Assembly (NCBI GenBank): GCA_032191485.1
Contig: JAVDOI010000016.1
Span: 9,081,259-9,145,258, forward strand
Length of the DNA: 64,000 nt
Direction: 5' to 3'
Source: Leptoclinus maculatus
Taxonomy: Eukaryota > Chordata > Actinopteri > Perciformes > Stichaeidae
The translations under genes were made by a program, and so were the position numbers. This document shows, in pieces, positions 39,296-48,399 of this stretch (positions are counted from its first letter, which is position 1; every line of letters starts with the position of its first letter). The notes beneath the pieces were generated by a model. The model was not told the origin of the DNA. It searched no databases and was given only the letters and a program-made list of their open reading frames with translations.

Positions 39296-39916
39296 CAAAC
39301 CTGTCTGCTTTATTCAACAATAAACGTATTTACATTATAAATGTTTTTGGGGAACAGAAAACTAACTGAAAAAGGTGAAAAACACAGTTGTGATCTGATG
39401 AGGCTCGTTCGTGGAGGAAGTGTGAGGCAATCAGACGCACACAAACCAGACTGTGTATTATACATAGTTTTAATCGTGATAACCAGTGAATTTCAACAGA
39501 AAAGGAGAACTTTGGCTTAGTGTTGTCATATGTGGATGTTCTGTTCCTGTAGCTTTGATAAATTCATGGGTTAAATAATAAGTCATTTATTTACCGGGAA
39601 AATAATTCAAGCTGGTATTTTTGCTCATTTTAGTTATTTTACTGTATATTAAGTGCAGCTGGAAAGCTCACAGGCATGGGTTAATAAAACATTTGGATTA
39701 TGGATTAAACAAAAGGAAAAGGGGGGTATATGTAATTAAAATTATATTAGATGGATTTAATACATAATTCCACAATTCAGACACAAACTGGACCAAGTCA
39801 GTTTGTCAAGTCATTTCTAGAAATACAAAAACATCTACAAGAGTTGGTAGAAACGTATACGTACAGATGAAATCTTAAAATGAAACACACAGAGAAGATA
39901 TGGTGATGAGGTCTTC

Positions 39917-39922
39917 TTTATT
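39917..39922 (-). terminator. prxl2a: poly(A) signal of selenoprotein U copy 1
   Basis: AATAAA on the minus strand, about 95 nt past the SECIS core and about 615 nt past the stop codon. Confidence 0.75.
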
Positions 39923-40014
39923 TGTTACTTATGTACAGGTACACACAACACACACGTGCTTCATTCAGGCAGCACCAACACTCCTCAACATGGCGACAGT
40001 GGCTGGACCTGTAC

Positions 40015-40080
40015 GTGTTTGAGCATCAAACCTGCTCCTCTCAATGTTGAGTTTGGATTCAAGTCGTCATTATCACACAC
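40015..40080 (-). promoter_or_regulatory. prxl2a: SECIS element (form II-like) of selenoprotein U copy 1
   Basis: On the minus strand: ATGA at 40070-40067, then 12 nt, then AAA at 40054-40052, then a mini-hairpin CTCAA-CA-TTGAG, then the 3' arm and TGAT at 40028-40025. The arms pair as GACTTG with CAGGTT, with TCC/GGA above. Below the quartet, GTGTG.TGA pairs with TCA.ACAC. This is the order and spacing of a eukaryotic form II SECIS: quartet with GA/AG, unpaired AAR, extra apical stem. It lies in the 3' UTR of a gene with an in-frame TGA and before the poly(A) signal, exactly where it is needed to recode UGA. I folded it by hand. Confidence 0.88.
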
Positions 40081-40536
40081 ACAGGCCGCACACACACACT
40101 GGTCCGCCATGTTGGAGGCCCATTCAGGGTGCCTGACCAGGAGAAGCAAACAAAGACGATACACAGGAACGTTATTACAAATGTACCACTGAAAGACAAG
40201 CTCGCAGAATAATTAATCAATAAATTTAGTGGTTCTCTAAAAGGCAGATTTCAAATGACCTTAAATTAAATGGCATTTAAGTCCCTTAGTACCCGTCTCA
40301 AAGACACTAGCTTCTAGGTGTCTGCAGAGGTATAATCAGTGACTAATCCTGAAATAATATTGTGTCTGTCCTGAATCAACAGTAAATTAATGTGCAAAAG
40401 ACAGAGGTATGTTGTGATATTAGATAGTGCAGACATACATGTCAGAATATTTCAGTGATGGACATCTCAGCAGTTATGTTTTGATCTAAACACACTGTAC
40501 CTTTTTGTCTAATGACATTTGTTTTTGGGGGTAAAA

Positions 40537-42520
40537 TTATTTTGCTGGTCCAATCTTCTTAACAGCCTCTAAAACATCAGCAATCTGCACTTTATTGCCA
40601 AACTCCTTCTCGTGGTGTTCCAGGAGAATCCCCTGCAAACACAACATACAGTTAACATACAGTTTTAAGAAGCTCTATTGATTCCTCCCTGACTAGTCCA
40701 GGTACACTTACCTGGTCTCCTGGTCCGAGGACAAACACTCCTCCCAGGATGAAGCCCTCTCCGTTCATGTTGCCCTGGTAGCCTGACCTCCAGGCCCGTA
40801 TGAAGTTCTGCCAGACCCCGAGCCGGATGAACCCCAGACCCCCCATCTTTCTCTGCAGCGGCCCGTAGAAGACTTTCTACAATCACACAGTTAAGCTTCA
40901 GTCAATAATCAAAAGAAATAAAACAGCCTTGTGGATTTATTCAACTATTGCTTTAGCAGCCAAAATTACATAACCTTATTCGTCAACTCGTTGCCCTTTG
41001 GCAGAGGAGAACAGTAATGTGGAAGGACAACTTAAAATCTAGCTCTCAAGCTGTGTGACTCATTTTCATTCCCCAGCAATGACTGATAGCCTAATTACCC
41101 ACTCTAGGGTCATTAAAAATATATAATAATTGCTCATTCAACCAGCACTCTAATAGCCACATTTACACTCCACTGATTGATGAGCAGATCCACACCTAAA
41201 TCATTATTATTAATCTCACAAGAGCTGAAACAATTAGTCAATGAACAGAAAAATAATTAACGACAATTTTAATAGATAATCAATTTGTTTAATAGCTTGT
41301 GTCTCCAGAATATAAATAATGTGTTTTTCTGACTGCTCCGGTCGTAGAAGACCAACAAAAATGCAAAGAAACAAGTTAGGACAGGTTATTGTCGGTACTT
41401 GTCGGTAATTAAAAAAAGGAGTAAGACTGTTTTGTAGTTTAGACAGACTGAGAGGAGGAAGAGTAACAGTGGCTCTGGTCTGATGTTATCTACCACAGCT
41501 GACCTTTTCATCTACGTAGATGTCCCCAGTGAAGTGCGGTCTGAAGTCCTCGATCTCTGTGCCGACGTCCTCCTTCACCACAGCAACCAGATGGACCCCG
41601 AGCTTTTCCAGCTCGGGCTTCAGAGAGGACAGCTCAGAAGCCTCCTACAAAGAGAGAGAGAGAGAGAGATACCTTCAGAGTAAATATTACTCACATACAC
41701 TGTACACACTGTACACATTTCAACTCTGAGTCATGTGTAACACCTTCTCCTCCGTCATTCAGAAACATTTTGTATCACCTCTCTGCACAAAAATCATCCA
41801 GGGCGTCGTACGGCCATGACCACAGCCCCGTTCATGTCCCACAGGCTCTTGGCTTTGATGACGTTGTTGCCTGGAGACAAAACAAGAACAAATAGTTTCT
41901 AACACAAGGCGGACACGTCTCTGATTAAAAAAAAGAAAGCACACAAAACAAGAACAAATAGTTTCTAACACAAGGCGGACATGTCTCTGATAAAAAAAAG
42001 AAAGCACAAGAATGTCATGGGTTTTACTGCTACATACATTTAATCAATCTGATGCAGCCTTCACACGGGAGAAAAGGCTAAATGTTCATGGTCACATGAA
42101 ACATGTAAATGTTTTGGAATATCACAGTAACTCTACCTTCAGCTTTGGACAAAGACCTTTACAGAGATCTAATCTGTCATACCAGCAGATTTAAGAAAGC
42201 AGCTTTGCCCTAAATCCCACACACAACCTCATTCAGTGCACGTACAACGCATACAAATATACAACAGTAAAGAAAACGGCTGATTCTCATGTGGGTTTAA
42301 CAACAACCGGTGTGGAGACTAACAGGCTTATTGGTGGGTGACATAATTACACAGCCAATCAGAAAGGCTACCTACCGTCTTTGGTGGAGCGCAGGTCCGC
42401 CTCTTCAAGGTTCTCCAGTGACACCTGAGCAGCTTTAGGAAGACACAGATCAGTGTTGGCCAGGAAGATCCCGGCAAGCGCCGCTCCGACAGCACCCAGA
42501 CCCAACGACCACATCCCCAT
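40537..42520 (-). CDS. prxl2a: PRXL2A / selenoprotein U, copy 1 (selenocysteine-containing)
   Basis: Exons in order: 42520-42376 (from ATG), 41870-41779, 41644-41504, 40876-40712 and 40632-40537, giving 212 aa with selenocysteine at residue 74. The protein starts MGMWSLGLGAVGAALAG, a hydrophobic N-terminal segment. Next come AVRRPG, then TGA, then FLCREE (UxxC in place of the mammalian CxxC). Then come VAVVKED, FYGPLQRKMGGLGFIRLGVW, GEGFILGGVF and GILLEHHEKEFG. Family knowledge: thioredoxin-like-fold peroxiredoxin-like 2 family, a redox regulator. Fish members are known as selenoprotein U and mammals use Cys. The TGA is not a lesion: the frame, splicing and homology continue past it, and a SECIS lies downstream. 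A longer N-terminus via an exon at 43504-43699 is possible. SelU1 a/b/c assignment is not resolved. Confidence 0.93.
41794..41796 (-). other. prxl2a: UGA codon read as selenocysteine, copy 1
   Basis: In-frame TGA between RRPG and FLC codons, at the site of the first Cys of the CxxC motif in Cys-type homologs. Confidence 0.92.
41878..42009. repeat. two-copy 66-bp tandem duplication
   Basis: Two near-identical 66-bp copies, at about 41878 and 41944, share AACAAATAGTTTCTAACACA and AAGGCGGACA and differ by about two changes. They lie in an intron of selenoprotein U copy 1, just upstream (in transcript order) of the selenocysteine exon. Confidence 0.9.
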
Positions 42521-42995
42521 CCCGGACAGCCCCCCCTCCAGCCCGAGCACAGAGGACAACACTGCAGCACAAACAGACAACAACATGGAGAGAGAAATTA
42601 GTCTTTTATTTCACACATGCTCATAATGAATGCTTAGCTTTAACAATACAGTTTTGGTTATAGTTCTAGGTGATAGTTGTATTTTCTTTCACTCTCATTT
42701 CTTACACAAGGAGACCTCAGACCTCCCAGACTGAGACCAACAAGACCCATCTTGCAGATTTGGTCTTGTCTTTAAGGGTATTGTTGTGTACCAGCGTAGC
42801 CTCTTATCACATTACTCTCATCTCAAGCTCCTCCGTGACATTAGATAGCTCACATACCTACTAAGGAGATGGGCTTCTGCCAGTTTGTAGACGCTACATT
42901 TGACTGCAGCTGGTGTTTTTTTTTTAATGAGTCATGCTGAGACCGCCAACGTTGTGCTTTCCTTTGTACTTAGTTAGAAATCTTGCAGTGTAATC

Positions 42996-43195
42996 GTAGG
43001 GCTGCAACTAACAGTTTTTTCATTATCAATTAATCTGTTGATTGTTTATGAAGGTACTGGAAAAAAAAGGCGACATATTCTTTGCTCAGCAACTTCAAAC
43101 GTAGCAAATACTCACAAGTGAGAGGCAGAAGAGTTTTTTTTTTTTTTTCGGCAATCAACTTATCGATCAATCGACTTTCAGCTACAGTATTATGT
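42996..43195 (+). repeat. dispersed teleost repeat (GGGCTGCAACTAAC family)
   Basis: It begins GGGCTGCAACTAACAGTTTT, followed by TTATCAATTAATCTGTTGAT, and ends with a GATCAATCGACT-type stretch. It belongs to the same recalled family as the copy at 27897. Confidence 0.65.
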
Positions 43196-43503
43196 GCTGC
43201 TTCTTTTAATCAGTGAAGCAATTCATCTATGAACGATGGATGAAACTGTGAAATTCACAAAGGTTATTCATAGCTCTTATCAAAGCATTTTACACTGCTA
43301 GACAGATAAGATGATCATATTACAGAATGACTCATTTATTTTGTCTACTTTCACAACACTCTTCAGTGTCATGAAGGTCGAGAGTCACTCAAGCTCAAAG
43401 TGGGTGGAAAGCAGAGAACCACTGTGACACAGGTCACGGCTGTTAAAACAACAAGCTCAAAGTTTGGGTTGTGGTCGGGGAAGGCAGTCAAATGTGTCCT
43501 TGC

Positions 43504-43699
43504 CTGAAGCAGGCGTGTTTGGGTCAGGACTGGCTTTGGCTTTACTTTGGTGAAACAGAGCAGTCTGGGTTCTTAGAAACTGGGGCCTGGCTGTGGTGGA
43601 GGTCCGGCTGCTCGTGGTAGCGCTCCCCAGAGAGAGGGCAGAGCAGCGCGGGGACAGTCTCCACCTCAAACCTGTCCAACACCTGGACAGAGCCAGCAT
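43504..43699 (-). CDS. prxl2a: possible alternative first coding exon with mitochondrial presequence, copy 1
   Basis: An excellent acceptor (TTTCTTTCTTTCAG) at 43754 opens an exon that ends in CAG followed by GCAAGG at 43503, a classic GC-type donor. From ATG at 43699 the frame runs 196 nt and ends in phase 1, which is what the exon starting at 42561 needs. The joined frame stays open through VLSSVLGLEGGLSG into MGMWS. The 65 encoded residues begin MLALSRCWTGLRWRLSPRCS. They are rich in Arg/Ser/Thr and poor in acids, as in mitochondrial presequences. The long form would be 291 aa, with selenocysteine at 153. Another frame in the same exon is also open, which weakens the call. Confidence 0.45.
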
Positions 43700-45526
43700 C
43701 TGGGCCGTGGACAAAGACTGACCCTCTGACTACAAAGACCCTCAAGATTTCCCTGAAAGAAAGAAACACAAGTCTTTTCGTTGTGCCATGCTGCATTTGA
43801 TTTTACAGACGTAAGAGAGAAAATGATGGGATCTTTCTTCATGATTAGACTGCCCAGATAAAACATTATACCGACAGTTTAGCCAGTTAGCCAAGTTTGA
43901 TCTATGCTTAAAATAGGAATTTATTACCCACCCTGAAGAGTGAGCAATATCAAAACTGAAAGAACGATAAAAGCATGAAGTATAAAAGGTGTGATTCTTA
44001 TCTTAATAATCTCACTGGGGTATGACTGTTCAAACAAACTTCCTATAAGCACCCAAAGCTCTCGTGTGTGGTTAACACATCAACACATACAGTGAAAACA
44101 CAAAAATGAAATTAAGTCCACAATATTATACACAGAGAAATGAATAAGCTGAGAATTAAAAAAGTGAACACACTTGCAGCTGTTACAGAAGAGTAAACTG
44201 ATTAAAAAGTAAGAATGTCATATACTAACTTGTCTCCATTTCCAGAACGTGAAGAAATACTTATTCTCCTGGGATTAAGCTCATCCAGTTTCAAATGGTA
44301 AATCACCCAAATACATTTATGTCCTGACACTTAAGAGCAGGGAGGACAAAGGGCAGAAAGAAATGAGTACAGCAGCAGCCAATAGAGACACACGGACACG
44401 CCTGCAACTCAAGGAAGACTCCCTGAACGCTCTGAAGAGTGAGCAGTGAGAGTAGCTGTCAGCACTGGTACTGCCAGTTACGAACATTATGTAATGTTAG
44501 CCAATACTTTGTACACAATGATACAAATCTAATAGAGAAAGAGTATTATGTATATAATGAGATACCTGGACGATGGATCATGTTCTAGTGTTCAAAAGGA
44601 ACTGTACTGCTGTACTTTTTTGAGGTACTTGAGTATTTCCTTTAGAGTCTTCTTCTCCACTACTATTACTTTGACCATGTAGACTTTTAATACATAACAT
44701 GATCTGCTTCTAAAATGGTATTACCTCCATTTCAAACTGATTTTTCATTCATGATTACCTTAAAAAACATGAAGATGTGTCATAGATTTAGCTACCCAGC
44801 AACATTAAAATGCTACATACATGTTAACGCATCTTTTATAATAATCCAATAATATCATAGATGTATAATATATCAATCTGAAGAGGGACATTTTTAACCA
44901 GCTGTTGTAATACTTGTTTTGGCAGAAAGGATATGGGACTCACAAATCAATCAGTCCAGTTCTTGCTTTACTTTATGTCCATTAAAAGCTGAACAAAGCT
45001 CAATAATCATTGTCCAACAAACCTAAATTGATTCGTACCCGTCACTGTGCAGTTATGTGTATTATTAGTCCAGCTGCTGTGTGTAGTTGTGTGATACTGT
45101 ATTTCCTGTTTGTTCTGGCTTCATTTATTATATGATTCAATCAGGAAGACAGCAAATAATGCAGATAATGACCTTCACACTACCAATGTGTGATCAATGA
45201 CTTTACCTAGTGGCTCAACAGACTACACGTATAGTTGTAACCCAATAGGACTAGCATATGTTGTCGTATTTGAGATGTTATAATCATGGCGGTTACATGG
45301 CATTACATAATCTATACATAATTTCAGTGTCCTACACAGTTACTGTTGCTAGTGGTGACGACAGTGTCGTGGCTAGCGTTTAGCTCAGCTTAACGATGGA
45401 ATTAGCCGTTGGTTCATTGAGTGTGGGCCTGGAGCTAGCATGGGTTGCTAAAGCAAGTGCACCTGTTCAGAAGCCGTGACTTGATGTCAAGTTAACGGAA
45501 TAGTTGTTTAATAAGGGAACACTCAC

Positions 45527-45620
45527 CGAAATCAATGAAGCGACAAGCAGCGCCTCCCTGAACCGACGTTTTGTAAACAGATTTCTGCGCAGGCGTACTA
45601 AACGATCTGGGGAGCAGGGA
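45527..45620 (-). other. prxl2a: probable 5' UTR exon and start region of selenoprotein U copy 1
   Basis: A donor (TTTCG then GTGAGT) ends at 45527. Just upstream, CTGCGCAGGCG at about 45588-45598 resembles an NRF1 site. The exon has no useful ATG. It would splice to 43753 or directly to 42561. The 5' edge is estimated. Confidence 0.45.
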
Positions 45621-45635
45621 AACTAATCGAGTGAG

Positions 45636-45680
45636 ATGGCTGGAAAAGAAGATTTGAACTTTGGCACGAACCAAAACAAG
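45636..45680 (+). CDS. possible first coding exon of a divergent gene, unrecognised
   Basis: ATG at 45636 starts 15 codons (MAGKEDLNFGTNQNK) ending at a donor GTAAAA. It lies head to head with the copy 1 first exon. It could join in phase 0 to a candidate exon at 48238-48318. I do not recognise the protein. It may be chance. Confidence 0.25.
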
Positions 45681-45743
45681 GTAAAATATAATACACAGCT
45701 ACATGTATAGATAATCTTTCTGTAAGCATTATTGGTTAAGTGG

Positions 45744-45749
45744 TTTATT
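45744..45749 (-). terminator. poly(A) signal of selenoprotein U copy 2
   Basis: AATAAA on the minus strand, about 100 nt beyond the SECIS core. The spacing matches that of copy 1. Confidence 0.75.
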
Positions 45750-45835
45750 ACATGGCAAACACACAATGCGTTTAATCACTCCAACGGTTCAATCTCCCTC
45801 ATGTCATGCCAATACCGCCATGGTAAATGTTTGAT

Positions 45836-45900
45836 CTGTGTGCAAGCATCAGAGCTGTTCTCTCAGCAGAGTTTAGAAACAAGTCTTCATTAAAACACAC
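45836..45900 (-). promoter_or_regulatory. SECIS element (form II-like) of selenoprotein U copy 2
   Basis: On the minus strand: ATGA at 45890-45887, 12 nt, AAA at 45874-45872, a mini-stem CTCT-GCTG-AGAG, a 3' arm with AGAACAG, and TGAT at 45851-45848. TTGTT pairs with AACAG, and below the quartet GTGTG pairs with CACAC. The 5' half shares GACTTG and AAACTC with the copy 1 element at the same spacing, so the two SECIS elements are homologous. It lies about 285 nt past the stop. Confidence 0.88.
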
Positions 45901-46174
45901 AAAAGACCATCACACAACCAGGACCAGAACAGCAGACAGTGGGCCACTAAATAGTTAAAGTGACATATGTTAACCACAAACACTGCATAACATATCAGCA
46001 AAAGGGGAATGAGACCAGAATTTAAATTTACAAATGCAATATGAGTAGAGCACAGCGTTTTAAAGGAAAACGTCTGGGTTAGGCTTAAAGAATACAGACA
46101 AACAAATGGAAGCATGCTGTAACCATTATTATGTAATGCCTCACTAACAGTCCATTCATTCTCATATTTGAGGT

Positions 46175-47531
46175 CTATTTGGCCATGTGGTCTTGAATTT
46201 TGCGGGCTGTTCTGAGTACTGCCAGCATATTCACTTTATCCCCAAACTCCTTCTCGCGGTGCTCCAGTAGAATACCCTGGGGGGGGAGAAAACACAATCT
46301 TACAACATCCAGATACACTTGTCAGAAAACAATTGTTCTGTAATTGACTGCCTACCTGATCTCCGGGCCCAATGACAAAGACTCCTCCCAGGACAAGTCC
46401 TTCACCTCTTAGGTTTCCCCTGAAGCCCCTCCTGTAGGCCCGCCAAAGGTTCCTCCACACGCCAATACGCAGAAACATGGAGAGAAACATCCACCGCTCT
46501 TTAGGGCCGTAGAAATTTCTCTGTGAGAATAACATAAAGGCAGTTTATTGTCTTAAATTGCCTTAAAAACCCTACATGTTTCACTTAACATCTTAAAGTC
46601 ATGTGTAAATGCAGACCTTCTGATCCACATAGACCTTCCCAGTGAAGTACTTCTTGAAACAGTCCAGCTCCTTGCCAATGTTTTCTTTTACCACGGCAAA
46701 CAGAGGGACTTCAAGGTCCTGCAGCTGGGACTTCAGAGAGGTAAGCTCAGCAGCCTCCTAGAGAGAATCCAATAGCATGAAAGAAAGTTAACCAGTTAAG
46801 TGACCACAGAGTTCTCATTACTGATACACATACAGGCATGTGATTTCATACCTCTCTGCACAATAATCATCCAGGTCGTCGTACAACCACGACCACAGCT
46901 CCGGTCTTGTCCCACAGAGTTTTGGCCCTGTGTCGCTCATGGACTGAAAGAGACGAAGGCGCATTATTGAATCTAATGCCACTGACTCTTGTTCATTAGG
47001 GATAACTGAAGAAGTCCATTTACTACCTTGTCCCTAATGAATGATGCAGTCACTGTTTGGGCCAACTACAAGTTTGTGGATTGATTTGTGTGCTGTCGTA
47101 CTCTAATCTTAGACACCAAAAGTTGGATTCTGACCTCCCAACGGGGGTTTGTGTCAATCAATCCTAATTATAAGAAGTTCAGAGAGTTAAAATAGTTAGT
47201 CCAAAATTAGAAAATTAAAATGAAAACATTTTGTTAGTACAAAATTCCCTATTTCTTTGTTTCCCCAGACAGTTTTTCCTTGTTGAGCTGCGATGGAAGA
47301 ATAGCAACACAGAGAGGGAATTTCATAGTCAAAATCTGTATTTCTGCAACATTATAGATTCAGCTTGTTTCTGTTTTCAGACTCACCCCCTCCAGTGGTC
47401 TTCAGCTCTGTTTCCTCCAGCACTTCTAGGTTGACCCATGCTGGTTCGGACTGGAACCAGTCTGTGACGGAGCTGATGAGCTCTGCAACAAACAGGCTCG
47501 CCGCCTTCAGGACCGTGGTCACACTCACCAT
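46175..47531 (-). CDS. PRXL2A-like selenoprotein U, copy 2 (selenocysteine-containing)
   Basis: Exons in order: 47531-47387 (from ATG), 46943-46852, 46757-46617, 46520-46356 and 46276-46175, giving 214 aa with selenocysteine at residue 74. Exon lengths 145, 92, 141 and 165 nt equal those of copy 1 counted from its MGMW start, so this is a tandem duplicate. Motifs: VVVRRPG, then TGA, then LLCREE (UxxC), FAVVKENIG, FYGPKERW, FLRIGVWRN, GEGLVLGGVF and GILLEHREKEFGDK. It is more diverged than copy 1 at the N-terminus (MVSVTTVLKAASLFVAEL), which is still a hydrophobic segment. Family role as for copy 1. It has its own SECIS and poly(A) signal. The frame open upstream of the ATG suggests a longer N-terminus is conceivable, but no ATG is seen there. 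Likely one of the fish SelU1 paralogs. Confidence 0.9.
46867..46869 (-). other. UGA codon read as selenocysteine, copy 2
   Basis: In-frame TGA between RRPG and LLC codons, aligned exactly with the TGA of copy 1. Confidence 0.9.
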
Positions 47532-47753
47532 GACCCTAAACTCGCTCCGCAGGCCACCTACAGTGATAACATGTGAAAAGATTCACTTTCAAATATGCTT
47601 CTGGTTCAGCAATGTTTTACAGGATTTAAATGTTTTACCTCATCAGTCAGATAAACTTTAGCATGGCTTTAGCTTTAGCTTTAGCTTAACATGTATTGTA
47701 ACGTTTGTTAACGTACAATATGTCAACCAAAAGTGTAAAAAGGTGATACTCAC

Positions 47754-47880
47754 CAGCCTGTGCCTCGCTGCTAATGTGGAGGAATCTGTTGTTTGCAGCC
47801 AGCCCCTTAAGCCGTCTCAACTCCGATCAGTCTAATCGCAGCGAAAGCCTTGCTTATGTGAACATAACGTGATTGGAATT
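47754..47880 (-). other. probable upstream exon of selenoprotein U copy 2
   Basis: CAGGCTG followed by GTGAGT gives a strong donor at 47754. It lies about 200 nt upstream of the acceptor at 47558 that opens the exon with the first ATG. In the phase needed it is open for about 24 codons back to a stop, without an ATG, so it is most likely 5' UTR. The 5' edge is not known. Confidence 0.45.
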
Positions 47881-48237
47881 CCTCAAAGACTGCTGTGAAA
47901 CAAGGCTCATGTTGAGCTCAATCCTCAGTGCCAGGATCAACATGGTGCAGAGTGGAGCTTACATCAACGAGCTATGTAACAGCATTTTTTTTATATTTAT
48001 TTAATCAGTTATGTTTCCTTGATTATGTCAAAGCCGTTACCATCCATAAATATACTAACCAGCATCTGTAATTCAGTATTTGAGAACAATATATTCAATA
48101 TACACATCCCTTCAGTCTCATGATCTTTTTAGTTAAATTAATGATAATCACCTCAATTTGCTATTTTAACTGCTGATGTATTTCAGCATTTCATGCTCTC
48201 TCTTAATCTGTCTTTTTATTATCTCCATCTCGTTCAG

Positions 48238-48318
48238 GTCAGTCCCAAAGTAGCTGCAGAGGTCCTGAGATCACGCTGCAGCTGTCGAGGCTCAGAGCAA
48301 CACCGACCCCTGCAGGAG
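48238..48318 (+). other. candidate exon on the plus strand, unrecognised
   Basis: A good acceptor (CATCTCGTTCAG) opens 81 nt (27 codons, VSPKVAAEVLRSRCSCRGSE at its start) that end before GTTAGT. The length is a multiple of three and phase 0 would fit the 45636-45680 exon. No family recognised. If read through the donor it stays open to a stop at 48396. Confidence 0.25.
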
Positions 48319-48399
48319 GTTAGTGGCATTACAGACAGGACACACGAGTCTGCTCAGTGGCTGAATTCAGGGCTACAAGCTTTTATTACAGCTTAATCT

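Noticed and set aside
41794..46869. PRXL2A copies as pseudogenes broken by a stop
   Set aside because: The TGA is at the same codon in both copies, at the redox Cys site. The frame and all splice sites are intact on both sides, and each copy has a SECIS in its 3' UTR.
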